This document shows positions 38,501 to 53,100 of a stretch of 64,000 bases of DNA, one piece after another. The notes below the pieces were generated by a model. The model saw only the letters and a list, made by a program, of their open reading frames with translations. It was not told the origin of the DNA and did not search any database. Each line of letters starts with the position of its first letter. Positions within the stretch are counted from its first letter, which is position 1. The stretch spans positions 62,001 to 126,000 of the forward strand of contig NW_027228794.1 of NCBI RefSeq assembly GCF_019399895.1, in the 5' to 3' direction. The translations under genes were made by a program, and so were the position numbers. The DNA is from Cardiocondyla obscurior (Eukaryota > Arthropoda > Insecta > Hymenoptera > Formicidae).

Positions 38501-41500
38501 AAAAACAAAAAAAAATTTTTGAAAATCTGACCACGTGACGTCGTGCGGTGACGTCAGCAGATGCCCACGTGACCATTTTTAGCGTCCTATTTTTCCAGGG
38601 ACAAAGATATTGACGAAAACAAAAAAAATTTTTGAAAATCTGACCACGTGACGTCGTGCGGTGACGTCAGCAGATGCCTACGTGACCATTTTTAGCGTCC
38701 TATTTTCTCCAGGGGCGAAAATATTGACGAAAACGAAAAAAATTTTTGAAAATTTGACCACGTGACGTCGTGCGGTGACGTCAGCAGATGCCCACGTGAC
38801 CATTTTTAGCGTCCGACCTTTTCCAGGGGCAAAGATGTTGACAAACACCAAAAAAAAAATTTTTGAAAATCTGACCACGTGACGTCGTGCGGTGACGTCA
38901 GCAGATGCCCACGTGATTATTTTTAGCGTCCTACCCTTTCCAGAAGCAAAGATATTGACGAAAAACAAAAAAAAATTTTTGAAAATCTGACCACGTGACG
39001 TCGTGCGGTGACGTCAGCAGATGCCCACGTGACCATTTTTAGCGTCCTACCCCTCCAAAGGCAAAGATATTGACGAAAAACAAAAAATTTTTTAATCTGA
39101 CCACGTGACGTCGTGCGGTGACGTCAGCAGATGCCCACGTGACCATTATTAGCGTCCTACCCCTCCAGGAACGAAGATATTGACGAAAAACGAAAAGAAA
39201 TTTTTGAAAATCTGACCACGTGACGTCGTGCGGTGACGTCAGCAGATGCCCACGTGACCATTTTTAGCGTCCTATTCTCTCCAGAAGCGATGATATTGAC
39301 GAAAAACAAAAAAAAATTTTGAAAATCTGACTACGTGACGTCGTGCGGTGACGTCAGCAGATGCCCACGTGACCATTTTTAGCGTCCTACCTTCTCCAGG
39401 GGCGAAGATATTGACGAAAAACGAAAAAAAAATTTTTGAAAATCTGACCACGTGACGTCGTGCGGTGACGTCAGCAGATGCCCACGTGACCATTTTTAGC
39501 GTCCTACTCTCCAGGAACGAAGATATTGACAAAAACGAAAAAAATTTTTGAAAATCTGACCACGTGACGTCGTGCGGTGACGTCAGCAGATGCCCACGTG
39601 ACCATTTTTAGCGTCCTACCTTCTCCAGGGGCGAAGATATTGACGAAAAACAAAAAAAAATTTTTGAAAATCTGACCACGTGACGTCGTGCGGTGACGTC
39701 AGCAGATGCCCACGTGACCATTTTTAGCGTCCTACCCCTCCAGGGGCGAAGATATTGACGAAAAACGAAAAAAAATTTTGAAAATCTGACCACGTGACGT
39801 CGTGCGGTGACGTCAGCAGATGCCCACGTGACCATTTTTAGCGTCCTACCCTTTCCAGAAGCGAAGATATTGACGAAAAACGAAAAAAAATTTTTGAAAA
39901 TCTGACCACGTGACGTCGTGCGGTGACGTCAGCAGATGCCCACGTGACATTTTTAGCGTCCTACCCTCCAGAGGCAAGATATTGACGAAAAACAAAAAAA
40001 TTTTGAAAATCTAACCACGTGACGTCGTGCGGTGACGTCAGCTGATGCCCACGTGACTATTTTTAGCGTCCTACCTTTTCCAGGGGCGAAGATATTGACG
40101 AAAAACAAAAAAGAAATTTTTGAAAATTTGACCACGTGACGTCGTGCGGTGACGTCAGCAGATGCCCACGTGATTATTTTTAGCGTCCTACCGTCTCCCG
40201 AAACGAAGATATTGACGAAAAACGCAAAAAAAATTTTTGAAAATCTGATTACGTGACGTCGTGCGGTGACGTCAGCAGATGCCCACGTGACCATTTTTAG
40301 CGTTCTACCCTCTTCCGAGGCGAAGATATTGACGAAAAACAAAAAAAAATTTTTGAAAATCTGACCACGTGACGTCGTGCGGTGACGTCAGCAGATGCCC
40401 ACGTGACCATTTTTAGCGTCCTACCTCCAGGGCGAAGATATTGACGAAAAACAAAAAAAAATTTTTGAAAATCTGACCACGTGACGTCGTGCGGTGACGT
40501 CAGCAGATGCCCACGTGACCATTTTTAGCGTCCTACTTCTTCAGGGGCGAAGATATTGACGAAAAACAAAAAAAAATTTTTGAAAATCTGACCACGTGAC
40601 GTCGTGCGGTGACGTCAGCAGATGCCCACGTGACCATTTTTAGCGTCCTACCTCTCCAGGAGCGAAGATATTGAAAAAACAAAAAAATTTTTGAAAATCT
40701 GACCACGTGACGTCGTGCGGTGACGTCAGCAGATGCCCACGTGACCATTTTTAGCGTCCTACTTTTTCCAGGGGCGAAGATATTGACGAAAAACAAAAAA
40801 AAAATTTTGAAAATCTGACCACGTGACGTCGTGCGGTGACGTCAGCAGATGCCCACGTGACCATTTTTAGCGTCTTTCCAGGGGCAAAGATATTGACGAA
40901 AAACAAAAAAATTTTGAAAATCTGACCACGTGACGTCGTGCGGTGACGTCAGCAGATGCCCACGTGACCATTTTTAGCGTCCTATTCTCCAGGGGCGAAG
41001 ATATTGACGAAAAAAAAAATTTTGAAAATCTGACCACGTGACGTCGTGCGGTGACGTCAGCAGATGCCCACGTGATTATTTTTAGCGTCCTACCTCCTCC
41101 AGAGGCGAAGATATTGACAAAAACGAAAAAATTTTTGAAAATCTGACCACGTGACGTCGTGCGGTGACGTCAGCAGATGCCCACGTGACCATTTTTAGCG
41201 TCCTACCCTCTCCAGGGGCAAAGATATTGACGAAAAACAAAAAAAAAATTTTTGAAAATCTGACCACGTGACGTCGTGCGGTGACGTCAGCAGATGCCCA
41301 CGTGACCATTTTTAGCGTCCTACTTCCTCCAAAGAAGATATTGACGAAAAACAAAAAAAATTTTTGAAAATCTGTCCACGTGACGTCGTGCGGTGACGTC
41401 AGCAGATGCCCACGTGACCATTTTTAGCGTCCTACCCTTTCCAGGAGCGAAGATATTGACAAAAAACAAAAAAAAAATTTTTGAAAATATGACCACGTGA

Positions 41501-44500
41501 CGTCGTGCGGTGACGTCAGCAGATGCCCACGTAACCATTTTTAGCGTCCTACTTTTTCCAGGGGCGGAGATATTAACGAATAACAAAAAAGAAGTTTTTG
41601 AAAATTTGACCACGTGACGTCGTGCGGTGACGTCAGCAGATGCCCACGTGACCATTTTTAGCGTCCTACCCCTTCCAGGGGCGAAGATATTGACGAAAAA
41701 CAAAAAAAAAATTTTTTAAAGTTTGACCACGTGACGTCGTGCGGGGACGTCAGCAGATGCCCACGTGACCATTTTTAGCGTCCTACTTCCTCCAGGGGCG
41801 AAGATATTGACGAAAAACAAAAAAGAAATTTTTGAAAATCTGACCACGTGACGTCGTGCGGTGACGTCAGCAAATGCCCACGTGACCATTTTTAGCGTCC
41901 TACCTTTCCAGAAGCGAAGATATTGACGAAAAACGAAAAAAATTTTTGAAAATCTGACCACGTGACGTCGTGCGGTGACGTCAGCAGATGCCCACGTGAC
42001 CATTTTTAGCGTCCTACTTTTTCCAGGGGCGAAGATATTGACGAAAAACAAAAAAAATATTTTTGAAAATCTGACCACGTGACGTCGTGCGGTGACGTCA
42101 GCAGATGCCCACGTGACCATTTTTAGCGTCCTACTTTCCAGGAGCGGAGATATTGACGAAAAACGAAAAAAATTTTGAAAATCTGACCACGTGACGTCGT
42201 GCGGTGACGTCAGCAGATGCCCACGTGACTATTTTTAGCGTCCTATTCCCTCCAGGGGCGAAGATATTGACGAAAAACAAAAAAAAAATTTTTGAAAATC
42301 TGACCACGTGACGTCGTGCGGTGACGTCAGCAGATGCCCACGTGACCATTTTTAGCGTTCTACCCTCTCCAGGGGCGAAGATATTGACGAAAAACGAAAT
42401 AAAAATTTTTGAAAATCTTACCACGTGACGTCGTGCGGTGACGTCAGCAGATGCCCACGTGACCATTTTTAGCGTCCTACCTCTTCCAGGGGCGAAGATA
42501 TTGACGAAAAACAAAAAAAAATTTTTGAAAATCTGACCACGTGACGTCGTGCGGTGACGTCAGCAGATGCCCACGTGACCATTTTTAGCGTCCTACTTCT
42601 TCAGGGGCGAAGATATTGACGAAAAACGAAAAAAATTTTTGAAAATCTGACCACGTGACGTCGTGCGGTGACGTCAGCAGATGCCCACGTGAACATTTTT
42701 AGCGTCCTACCCTCTCCAGGGGCGGATATATTGACAAAAAAAAAAAAAAAATTTTTGAAAATTTGACCACGTGACGTCGTGCGGTGACGTCAGCAGATGC
42801 CCACGTGACCATTTTTAGCGTCCTACTTTTTCCAGGGGCGAAAATATTGACGAAAAACGAAAAAAAATTTTTGAAAATCTGACCACGTGACGTCGTGCGG
42901 TGACGTCAGCAGATGCCCACGTGACCATTTTTAGCGTCCTACCCCTCCAGAGGCGAAGATATTGACGAAAACAAAAAAAAATTTTGAAAATCTGACCACG
43001 TGACGTCGTGCGGTGACGTCAGCAGATGCCCACGTGACCATTTTTAGCGTCCTACCCCTCCAAAGGCGGATATTGACGACAAAAAAAAAAAAAAATTTTT
43101 AAATCTGACCACGTGACGTCGTGCGGTGACGTCAGCAGATGCCCACGTGACCATTTTTAGCGTCCTACCCTCCAGGAACGAAGATATTGACGAAAAACAA
43201 AAAAATTTTTGAAAATCTGACCACGTGACGTCGTGCGGTGACGTCAGCAGATGCCCACGTGACCATTTTTAGCGTCCTATTCCCTCCAGGGGCGAAGATA
43301 TTGACAAAAAACAAAAAATTTTTGAAAATCTGACCACGTGACGTCGTGCGGTGACGTCAGCAGATGCCCACGTGACCATTTTTAGCGTCCTACCTCCTCC
43401 AGGGGCGAAGATATTGACGAAAAACGAAAAAAAATTTTTGAAAATCTGACCACGTGACGTCGTGCGGTGACGTCAGCAGATGCCCACGTGACCATTTTTA
43501 GCGTCCTACTTTCCAGGGGCGAAGATATTGACAAAAACGAAAAAAATTTTTGAAAATCTTACCACGTGACGTCGTGCGGTGACGTCAGCAGATGCCCACG
43601 TGACCATTTTTAGCGTCCTACTCTCTTCAGGAACGAAAATATTGAAAACGAAAAAAATTTTTGAAAATCTGACCACGTGACGTCGTGCGGTGACGTCAGC
43701 AGATGCCCACGTGACCATTTTTAGCGTCCTACTCTTCCAGGGCGAAGATATTGACAAAAACGAAAAAAATTTTGAAAATCTGACCACGTGACGTCGTGCG
43801 GTGACGTCAGCAGATGCCCACGTGACCATTTTTAGCGTCCTACCCTTTCCAGAGGCGAAGATATTGACGAAAAACAAAAAAAATTTTTGAAAATCCGACC
43901 ACGTGACGTCGTGCGGTGACGTCAGCAGATGCCCACGTGACCATTTTTAGCGTCCTACTTTCTCCAGGGGCGAAGATATTGACGAAAAACAAAGAAATTT
44001 TGAAAATCTGACCACGTGACGTCGTGCGGTGACGTCAGCAGATGCCCACGTGACCATTTTTAGCGTCCTACCCTCCAGAGGCGAAGATATTGACGAAAAA
44101 CAAAAAAAAATTTTTGAAAATCTGACCACGTGACGTCGTGCGGTGACGTCAGCAGATGCCCACGTGATTTTTTAGCGTCCTACCTTCTCCAAGAGCGAAG
44201 ATATTGACGAAAACGAAAAAAAATTTTTGAAAATCTGACCACGTGACGTCGTGCGGTGACGTCAGCAGATGCCCACGTGACCATTTTTAGCGTCCTACCC
44301 CTCCAAAGCGGAGATATTGACAAAAACAAAAAAAATTTTTGAAAATCTGACCACGTGACGTCGTGCGGTTACGTCAGCAGATGCCCACGTGACCATTTTT
44401 AGCGTCCTACCCTCCAGAGGCGAAGATATTGACGAAAAACAAAAAAATTTTGAAAATCTGACCACGTGACGTCGTGCGGTGACGTCAGCAGATGCCCACG

Positions 44501-47500
44501 TGACCATTTTTAGCGTCCTACTTCTTCCAGGGCGAAGATATTGACGAAAACGAAAAAAATTTTTGAAAATCTGACCACGTGACGTCGTGCGGTGACGTCA
44601 GCAGATGCCCACGTGACCATTTTTAGCGTCCTACTTTCTCCAGGGCGAAGATATTGACGAAAACGAAAAATTTTTGAAAATTTGACCACGTGACGATGTG
44701 CGGTGACGTCAGCAAATGCCCACGCGACCATTTTTGGCGTCCTACCTCCTCCAGAGGCGAAGATATTGACAAAAAACAAAAAAGTAATTTTTGAAAATGT
44801 GACCACGTGACGTCGTGCGGTGACGTCAGCAGATGCCACGTGACCATTTTTAGCGTCCTACTTCTTCCAGGGCGAAGATATTGACGAAAAACGAAAAAAA
44901 ATTTTTAAATCTGACCACGTGACGTCGTGCGGTGACGTCAGCAGATGCCCACGTGACCATTTTTAGCGTCCTATTTTCTCCAGGGGCGAAGATATTGACG
45001 AAAAACGAAAAAATTTTTGAAAATCTGACCACGTGACGTCGTGCGGTGACGTCAGCAGATGCCCACGTGACCATTTTTAGCGTCCTACTTTCCAGAGGCG
45101 AAGATATTGACGAAAAACAAAAAAAAATTTTTGAAAATCTGACCACGTGACGTCGTGCGGTGACGTCAGCAGATGCCCACGTGACCATTTTTAGCGTCCT
45201 ACCCTCCAGAAGCGGAGATATTGACGAAAACGAAAAAAATTTTTGAAAATCTGACCACGTGACGTCGTGCGGTGACGTCAGCAGATGCCCACGTGACCAT
45301 TTTTAGCGTCCTACTTTCCAGGAACGAAGATATTGACAAAAACGAAAAAAAATTTTTGAAAATCTGACCACGTGACGTCGTGCGGTGACGTCAGCAGATG
45401 CCCACGTGACCATTTTTAGCGTCCTACCCCTTCCAGGGGCGAAGATATTGACAAAAACGAAAAAAATTTTTGAAAATCTGACCACGTGACGCCGTGCGGT
45501 GACGTCAGCAGATGCCCACGTGACCATTTTTAGCGTCCTACCCCTCCAAGGGCGAAGATATTGACAAAAACGAAAAATTTTTGAAAATTTGACCACGTGA
45601 CGTCGTGCGGTGACGTCAGCAGATGCCCACGTGACCATTTTTAGCGTCTTACTTTTTCCAGGAGCAAAGATATTGACGAAAAACAAAAATAAATTTTTGA
45701 AAATCTGACCACGTGACGTCGTGCGGTGACGTCAGCAGATGCCCACGTGACTATTTTTAGCGTCCTACTTCCTCCAGGTGCGAAGATATTGACGAAAAAC
45801 GAAAAAGAAATTTTTGAAAATCTGACCACGTGACGTCGTGCGGTGACGTCAGCAGATGCCCACGTGACCATTTTTAGCGTCCTACTCCTTCCAGGGGCGA
45901 AGATATTGACGAAAAACGCAAAAAAAATTTTTGAAAATCTGACCACGTGACGTCGTGCGGTGACGTCAGCAGATGCCCACGTGACCATTTTTAGCGTCCT
46001 ACCCTCCAGGCGAAGATATTGACAAAAACGAAAAAAAATTTTTGAAAATCTGACCACGTGACGTCGTGCGGTGACGTCAGCAGATGCCCACGTGACCATT
46101 TTTAGCGTCCTACTTCCAGAAGCAAAGATATTGACAAAAACAAAAAGAATTTTTGAAAATCTGACCACGTGACGTCGTGCGGTGACGTCAGCAGATGCCC
46201 ACGTGACCATTTTTAGCGTCCTACCCCTCCAAAGGCGAAGATATTGACGAAAACAAAAAAATTTTTGAAAATCTGACCACGTGACGTCGTGCGGTGACGT
46301 CAGCAGATGCCCACGTGACCATTTTTAGCGTCCTACTTCCTCCAGGGGCGAAGATATTGACAAAAAACAAAAAATTTTTGAAAATCTGACCACGTGACGT
46401 CGTGCGGTGACGTCAGCAGATGCCCACGTGACCATTTTTAGCGTCCTACCTCCAGGCGAGATATTGACGAAAAAACAAAAAAAATTTTTGAAAATCTGAC
46501 CACGTGACGTCGTGCGGTAACGTCAGCAGATGCCCACGTGACCATTTTTAGCGTCCTACCTTCTCCAGGAGCGAAGATATTGACGAAAAACAAAAAAATT
46601 TTGAAAATCTGACCACGTGACGTGCGGTGACGTCAGCAGATGCCCACGTGACCATTTTTAGCGTCCTACTCCTCCAAGGGCGAAGATATTGACAAAAAAC
46701 AAAAAAAATTTTGAAAATCTGACAACGTGACGTCGTGCGGTGACGTCAGCAGATGCCCACGTGACCATTTTTAGCGTCCTACCTTCTCCAGGGGCGAAGA
46801 TATTGACGAAAAACAAAAAAAAATTTTTGAAAATCTGACCACGTGACGTCGTGCGGTGACGTCAGCAGATGCCCACGTGACCATTTTTAGCGTCCTACCC
46901 TCTCCAAGAGCGGAGATATTGACGAAAAACAAAAAAATTTTTGAAAATCTGACCACTTGACGTCGTGCGGTGACGTCAGCAGATGCCCACGTGACTATTT
47001 TTAGCGTCCTATTCTTTCCAAGAAGGAAGATATTGACAAAAAACAAAAAAGAAATTTTTGAAAATCTGACCACGTGACGTCGTGCGGTGACGTCAGCAGA
47101 TGCCCACGTGACCATTCTTAGCGTCCTACTTTCTCCAGGAGCGAAGATATTGACGAAAAACAAAAAAAAAATTTTTGAAAATCTGACAACGTGACGTCGT
47201 GCGGTGACGTCAGCAGATGCCCACGTGACCATTTTTAGCGTCCTACCTTTCTCCAGGGGCAAAATATTGACGAAAAACGAAAAAAAATTTTTGAAAATCT
47301 GACCACGTGACGTGCGGTGACGTCAGCAGATGCCCACGTGACCATTTTTAGCGTCCTACTCCTTCCAGGGGCGAAGATATTGACGAAAAACGCAAAAAAA
47401 ATTTTTGAAAATCTGACCACGTGACGTCGTGCGGTGACGTCAGCAGATGCCCACGTGACCATTTTTAGCGTCCTACCCTCTCCAGGGGCAAAGATATTGA

Positions 47501-50180
47501 CGAAAAACAAAAAAAAATTTTTGAAAATCTGACCACGTGACGTCGTGCGGTGACGTCAGCAGATGCCCACGTGACCATTTTTAGCGTCCTACCTCCTCCA
47601 GGGGCGAAGATATTGACGAAAAACAAAAAAAATTTTTGAAAATCTGACCACGTGACGTCGTGCGGTGACGTCAGCAGATGCCCACGTGACCATTTTCAGC
47701 GTCCTACCCTCCCAGAAGCGAAATATTGACGAAAAACGAAAAAAATTTTTGAAAATCTGACCACGTGATGCGGTGACGTCAGCAGATGCCCACGTGACCA
47801 TTTTTAGCGTCCTACCTTCTCCAGGAGCAAAGATATTGACGAAAAACAAAAAAAAAATTTTGAAAATCTGACCACGTGACGTCGTGCGGTGACGTCAGCA
47901 GATGCCCACGTGACCATTTTAGCGTTCTACTTCCTCCAGGGCGAAGATATTGACAAAAACAAAAAATTTTTGAAAATCTGACCACGTGACGTCGTGCGGT
48001 GACGTCAGCAGATGCCCACGTGACCATTTTAGCGTCCTACCTTCCAAGGGCGAAGATATTGACGAAAAAGAAAAAAAATTTTGAAAATCTGACCACGTGA
48101 CGTCGTGCGGTGACGTCAGCAGATGCCCACGTGACCATTTTTAGCGTCCTACCTTCTCCAGGAGCAAAGATATTGACAAAAAACAAAAAAAATTTTTGAA
48201 AATCTGACCACGTGATCGTGCGGTGACGTCAGCAGATGCCCACGTGACCATTTTAGCGTTCTACTTCCTCCAGGGCGAAGATATTGACAAAAACAAAAAA
48301 AATTTTTGAAAATCTGACCACGTGACGTCGTGCGGTGACGTCAGCAGATGCCCACGTGACCATTTTTAGCGTCCTACCTCCTCCAGGGGCGAAGATATTG
48401 ACGAAAAAAAAAAGAAATTTTTGAAAATCTACGTGACGTCGTGCGGTGACGTCAGCAGATGCCCACGTGACCATTTTCAGCGTCCTACCCCTCCAGGGCG
48501 GAGATATTGACGAAAAACGAAAAAATTTTTGAAAATCTGACCACGTGACGTCGTGCGGTGACGTCAGCAGATGCCCACGTGACCATTTTTAGCGTCCTAC
48601 TTTCTCCAGGAACGAAGATATTGACAAAAACGAAAAAAATTTTTGAAAATCTGACCACGTGACGTCGTGCGGTGACGTCAGCAGATGCCCGCGTGACCAT
48701 TTTTAGCGTCCTACCCCCTCCAGGGGCAAAGATATTGACGAAAAACCAAAAAAAAAATTTTTGAAAATCTGACCACTTTACGTCGTTCGGTGACGTCAGC
48801 AGATGCCCACGTGACCATTTTTAGCGTCCTACCCTTTCCAGGGGCGAAGATATTGACGGAAAACAAAAAAAAAATTTTTGAAAATCTGACCACGTGACGT
48901 CGTGCGGTGACGTCAGCAGATGCCCACGTGACCATTTTCAGCGTTCCTACCTTCTCCAAAGGCGAAGATATTGACGAAAAACAAAAAAATTTTTTAATCT
49001 GACCACGTGACGTCGTGCGGTGACGTCAGCAGATGCCCACGTGACCATTTTTAGCGTCCTACCTTCTCCAGGGGCGATATTGACGAAAAACAAAAAAATT
49101 TTGAAAATCTTACCACGTGACGTCGTGCGGTGACGTCAGAAGATGCCCACGTGACCATTTTTAGCGTCCTACTTTCTCCAGAAGCGAAAATATTGACAAA
49201 AACGAAAAAAATTTTTGAAAATCTGACCACGTGACGTCGTGCGGTGACGTCAGCAGATGCCCACGTGATCATTTTTAGCGTCCTACTCTTTCCAGGGGCA
49301 AAGATATTGACGAAAACGAAAAAAATTTTTAAAATCTGACCACGTGACGTTGTGCGGTGACGTCAGCAGATGCCCACGTGATTATTTTCAGCGTCCTACT
49401 TTTTCCAGGAGCGAAGATATTGACGAGAAACGAGAAAAAAGTTTTTGAAAATCTGACCACGTGACGTCGTGCGGTGACGTCAGCAGATGCCCACGTGACC
49501 ATTTTTAGCGTCCTACCTTTCCAAAGGCGAAGATATTGACAAAAAACGAAAAATTTTTAAAATCTGACCACGTGACGTCGTGCGGTGACGTCAGCAGATG
49601 CCCACGTGACCATTTTTGGCGTCCTACCCCCTTCAGGGGCGAAGATATTGACAAAAAACGAAAAAAAAATTTTTGAAAATCTGACTACTTGACGTCGTGC
49701 GGTGACGTCAGCAGATGCCCACGTGACTATTTTTAGCGTCCTATTCCCTCCAGGGGCGAATATATTGACAAAAAACAAAAAAAAAGTTTTTGAAAATATG
49801 ACCACTTTACGTCGTGCGGTGACGTCAGCAGATGCCAACGTGATTATTTTCAGCGTCCTACCCTTCCAAAGGCGAAATATTGACAAAAACAAAAAAAAAT
49901 TTTTATCTGACCACGTGACGTCGTGCGGTGACGTCAGCAGATGCCCACGTGACCATTTTTAGCGTTTTACTTTCCCAGAGAAGATATTGACAAAAAACAA
50001 AAAAAATTTTGAAAATCTGACCACGTGACGTCGTGCGGTGACGTCAGCAGATGCCCACGTGACCATTTTTAGCGTCCTACTTCCTCCAGGGGCGAAGATA
50101 TTGACGAAAAACAAAAAAAAATTTTTGAAAATCTGACCACGTGACGTCGTGCGGTGACGTCAGCAGATGCCCACGTGACC
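29521..50180. repeat. Satellite block of type A monomers
   Basis: Monomers carry the upstream CCACGTGACGTCG box as well as the core, and most read ATTTTTAGCGTCCTAC and CTCCAGGGGCGAAGATATTGACGA. Uniform over ~20 kb, with point changes, small linker deletions and rare damage to the boxes (for example 49681-49700 and 49800-49812). Confidence 0.88.
29683..29722 (+). promoter_or_regulatory. Example of the CRE plus E-box core in a type A monomer
   Basis: CACGTG at 29683-29688, TGACGTCA at 29700-29707 and CACGTG at 29717-29722. TGACGTCA is the full CREB/ATF palindrome and CACGTG the canonical bHLH-zip E-box. In type B (for example 51390-51397 and 51407-51412) the upstream E-box is lost but the CRE and downstream E-box stay 17 bp apart, start to start. 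Binding is predicted from the words only. Confidence 0.6.
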
Positions 50181-53100
50181 ATTTTCAGCGTCCTACCCCT
50201 CCAGGAAAAAGATATTGACAAAAACAAAAAAAATTTTTAAAATCTGACCACGTGACGTCGTGCGGTGACGTCAGCAGATGCCCACGTGACCATTTTCAGC
50301 GTCCTACCCTTCCAGAACAAAGATATTGACAAAAACAAAAAAAATTTTGAAAATCTGACCACGTGACGTCGTGCGGTGACGTCAGCAGATGCCCACGTGA
50401 CCATTTTCAGCGTTCTACTTTCACCAGAAGCAGAGATATTGACAAAAAACAAAAAAATTTTTAAAATCTGAAACGTATCGTCGTGCGGTGACGTCAGCAG
50501 ATGCCCACGTGACCATTTTCAGCGTTCTACTCTACCAAAGGCGAAATATTGACAAAAACAAAAAAATTTTTGAAAATCTGAACAAATCATCGTGCGGTGA
50601 CGTCAGCAGATGCCCACGTGACCATTTTCAGCGTTCTACCTTCACCAGAAGCAGAGATATTGACAAAAACAAAAAAATTTTTGAAAATCTGACAACGTAT
50701 CATTGTGCGGTGACGTCAGCAGATGCCCACGTGACCATTTTCAGCGTTCTACCTTCACCAAAGGCAGAGATATTGACAAAAACAAAAAAAAATTTTTGAA
50801 AATCTGGCAAATCATCGTGCGGTGACGTCAGCAGATGCCCACGTGACCATTTTCAGCGTTCTACTTTCACCAGAAGCAGAGATATTGACAAAAACAAAAA
50901 AATTTTTGAAAATCTGGCAACGTGACATCGTGCGGTGACGTCAGCAGATGCCCACGTGACCATTTTCAGCGTTCTATTTCACCAGAAGCAAAGATATTGA
51001 CGAAAAACGAAAAAAATTTTGAAAATCTGACAACGTACATCGTGCGGTGACGTCAGCAGATGCCCACGTGACCATTTTCAGCGTTCTACTTTCACCAGAA
51101 GCAAGATATTGACAAAAACGAAAAAAAAATTTTTAAAATTGGCAACAAATCATCGTGCGGTGACGTCAGCAGATGCCCACGTGACCATTTTCAGCGTTCT
51201 ACCTCCACCAGAAGCAGAGATATTGACAAAAAACAAAAAAATTTTTGAAAATCTGGAACAAATCATCGTGCGGTGACGTCAGCAGATGCCCACGTGACCA
51301 TTTTCAGCGTTCTATCTTCACCAGAAGCAGAGATATTGACAAAAAACAAAAAAAAATTTTTGAAAATCTGACAACGTATCATCGTGCGGTGACGTCAGCA
51401 GATGCCCACGTGACCATTTTCAGCGTTCTACCTTCACCAAAGGCAGAGATATTGACAAAAACAAAAAAATTTTTGAAAATCTGGCAACAAATCATCGTGC
51501 GGTGACGTCAGCAGATGCCCACGTGACAATTTTCAGCGTTCTACTTTCACCAGAAGCAGAGATATTGACAAAAAACAAAAAAAAATTTTTGAAAATCTGG
51601 CAACGTATCATTGTGCGGTGACGTCAGCAGATGCCCACGTGACCATTTTCAGCGTTCTACTTTTACCAGAAGCAAAGATATTGACAAAAAACAAAAAAAA
51701 TTTTTGAAAATCTGGCAACGTATCATCGTGCGGTGACGTCAGCAGATGCCCACGTGACCATTTTCAGCGTTCTACTTTCACCAGAAGCAAAGATATTGAC
51801 AAAAAAAAAAAATTTTGAAAATCTGGCAACACATCGTGCGGTGACGTCAGCAGATGCCCACGTGACCATTTTCAGCGTCCTACTCCCAGGAAAGATATTG
51901 ACAAAAACAAAAAATTTTTGAAAATCTGACCACGTGACGTCGTGCGGTGACGTCAGCAGATGCCCACGTGACCATTTTCAGCGTCCTACCCTTCCAGGAA
52001 CAAAGATATTGACAAAAAACAAAAAAAAATTTTGAAAATCTGACCACGTGACGTCGTGCGGTGACGTCAGCAGATGCCCACGTGACCATTTTCAGCGTTC
52101 TACTTTCACCAGAAGCAGAGATATTGACAAAAACAAAAAATTTTTTAAATCTGCAACGTATCGTGCGGTGACGTCAGCAGATGCCCACGTGACCATTTTC
52201 AGCGTTCTACTTCTACCAAAGCAGAAATATTGACAAAAACAAAAAAATTTTTGAAAATCTGGCAACAAATCATCGTGCGGTGACGTCAGCAGATGCCCAC
52301 GTGACCATTTTCAGCGTTCTACCTTCACCAGAAGCAGAGATATTGACAAAAAACAAAAAAATTTTTGAAAATCTGACAACGTCATCGTGCGGTGACGTCA
52401 GCAGATGCCCACGTGACCATTTTCAGCGTTCTACCTTCACCAAAGGCAGAGATATTGACAAAACAAAAAAATTTTGAAAATCTGGCAACAAATCATCGTG
52501 CGGTGACGTCAGCAGATGCCCACGTGACCATTTTCAGCGTTCTACTTTCACCAGAAGCAGAGATATTGACAAAAAACAAAAAAAAAATTTTTGAAAATCT
52601 GGCAACGTGACATCGTGCGGTGACGTCAGCAGATGCCCACGTGACCATTTTCAGCGTCCTACCTTCTCCAGGGGCAAAGATATTGACAAAAACAAAAAAA
52701 AATTTTTGAAAATCTGACCACGTGACGTCGTGCGGTGACGTCAGCAGATGCCCACGTGACCATTTTTAGCGTCCTACTTCTCCAGAAGCGAAGATATTGA
52801 CAAAAACAAAAAAAAATTTTTGAAAATCTGACCACGTGACGTTGCGGTGACGTCAGCAGATGCCCACGTGACCATTTTCAGCGTCCTACCTTCCAAGAGC
52901 AAAGATATTGACAAAAACGAAAAAAATTTTTGAAAATCTGACCACGTGACGTCGTGCGGTGACGTCAGCAGATGCCCACGTGACCATTTTCAGCGTCCTA
53001 CCTCTCCAAGAGCGAGATATTGACAAAAACAAAAAATTTTTGAAAATCTGACAACGTGACGTCGTGCGGTGACGTCAGCAGATGCCCACGTGACCATTTT

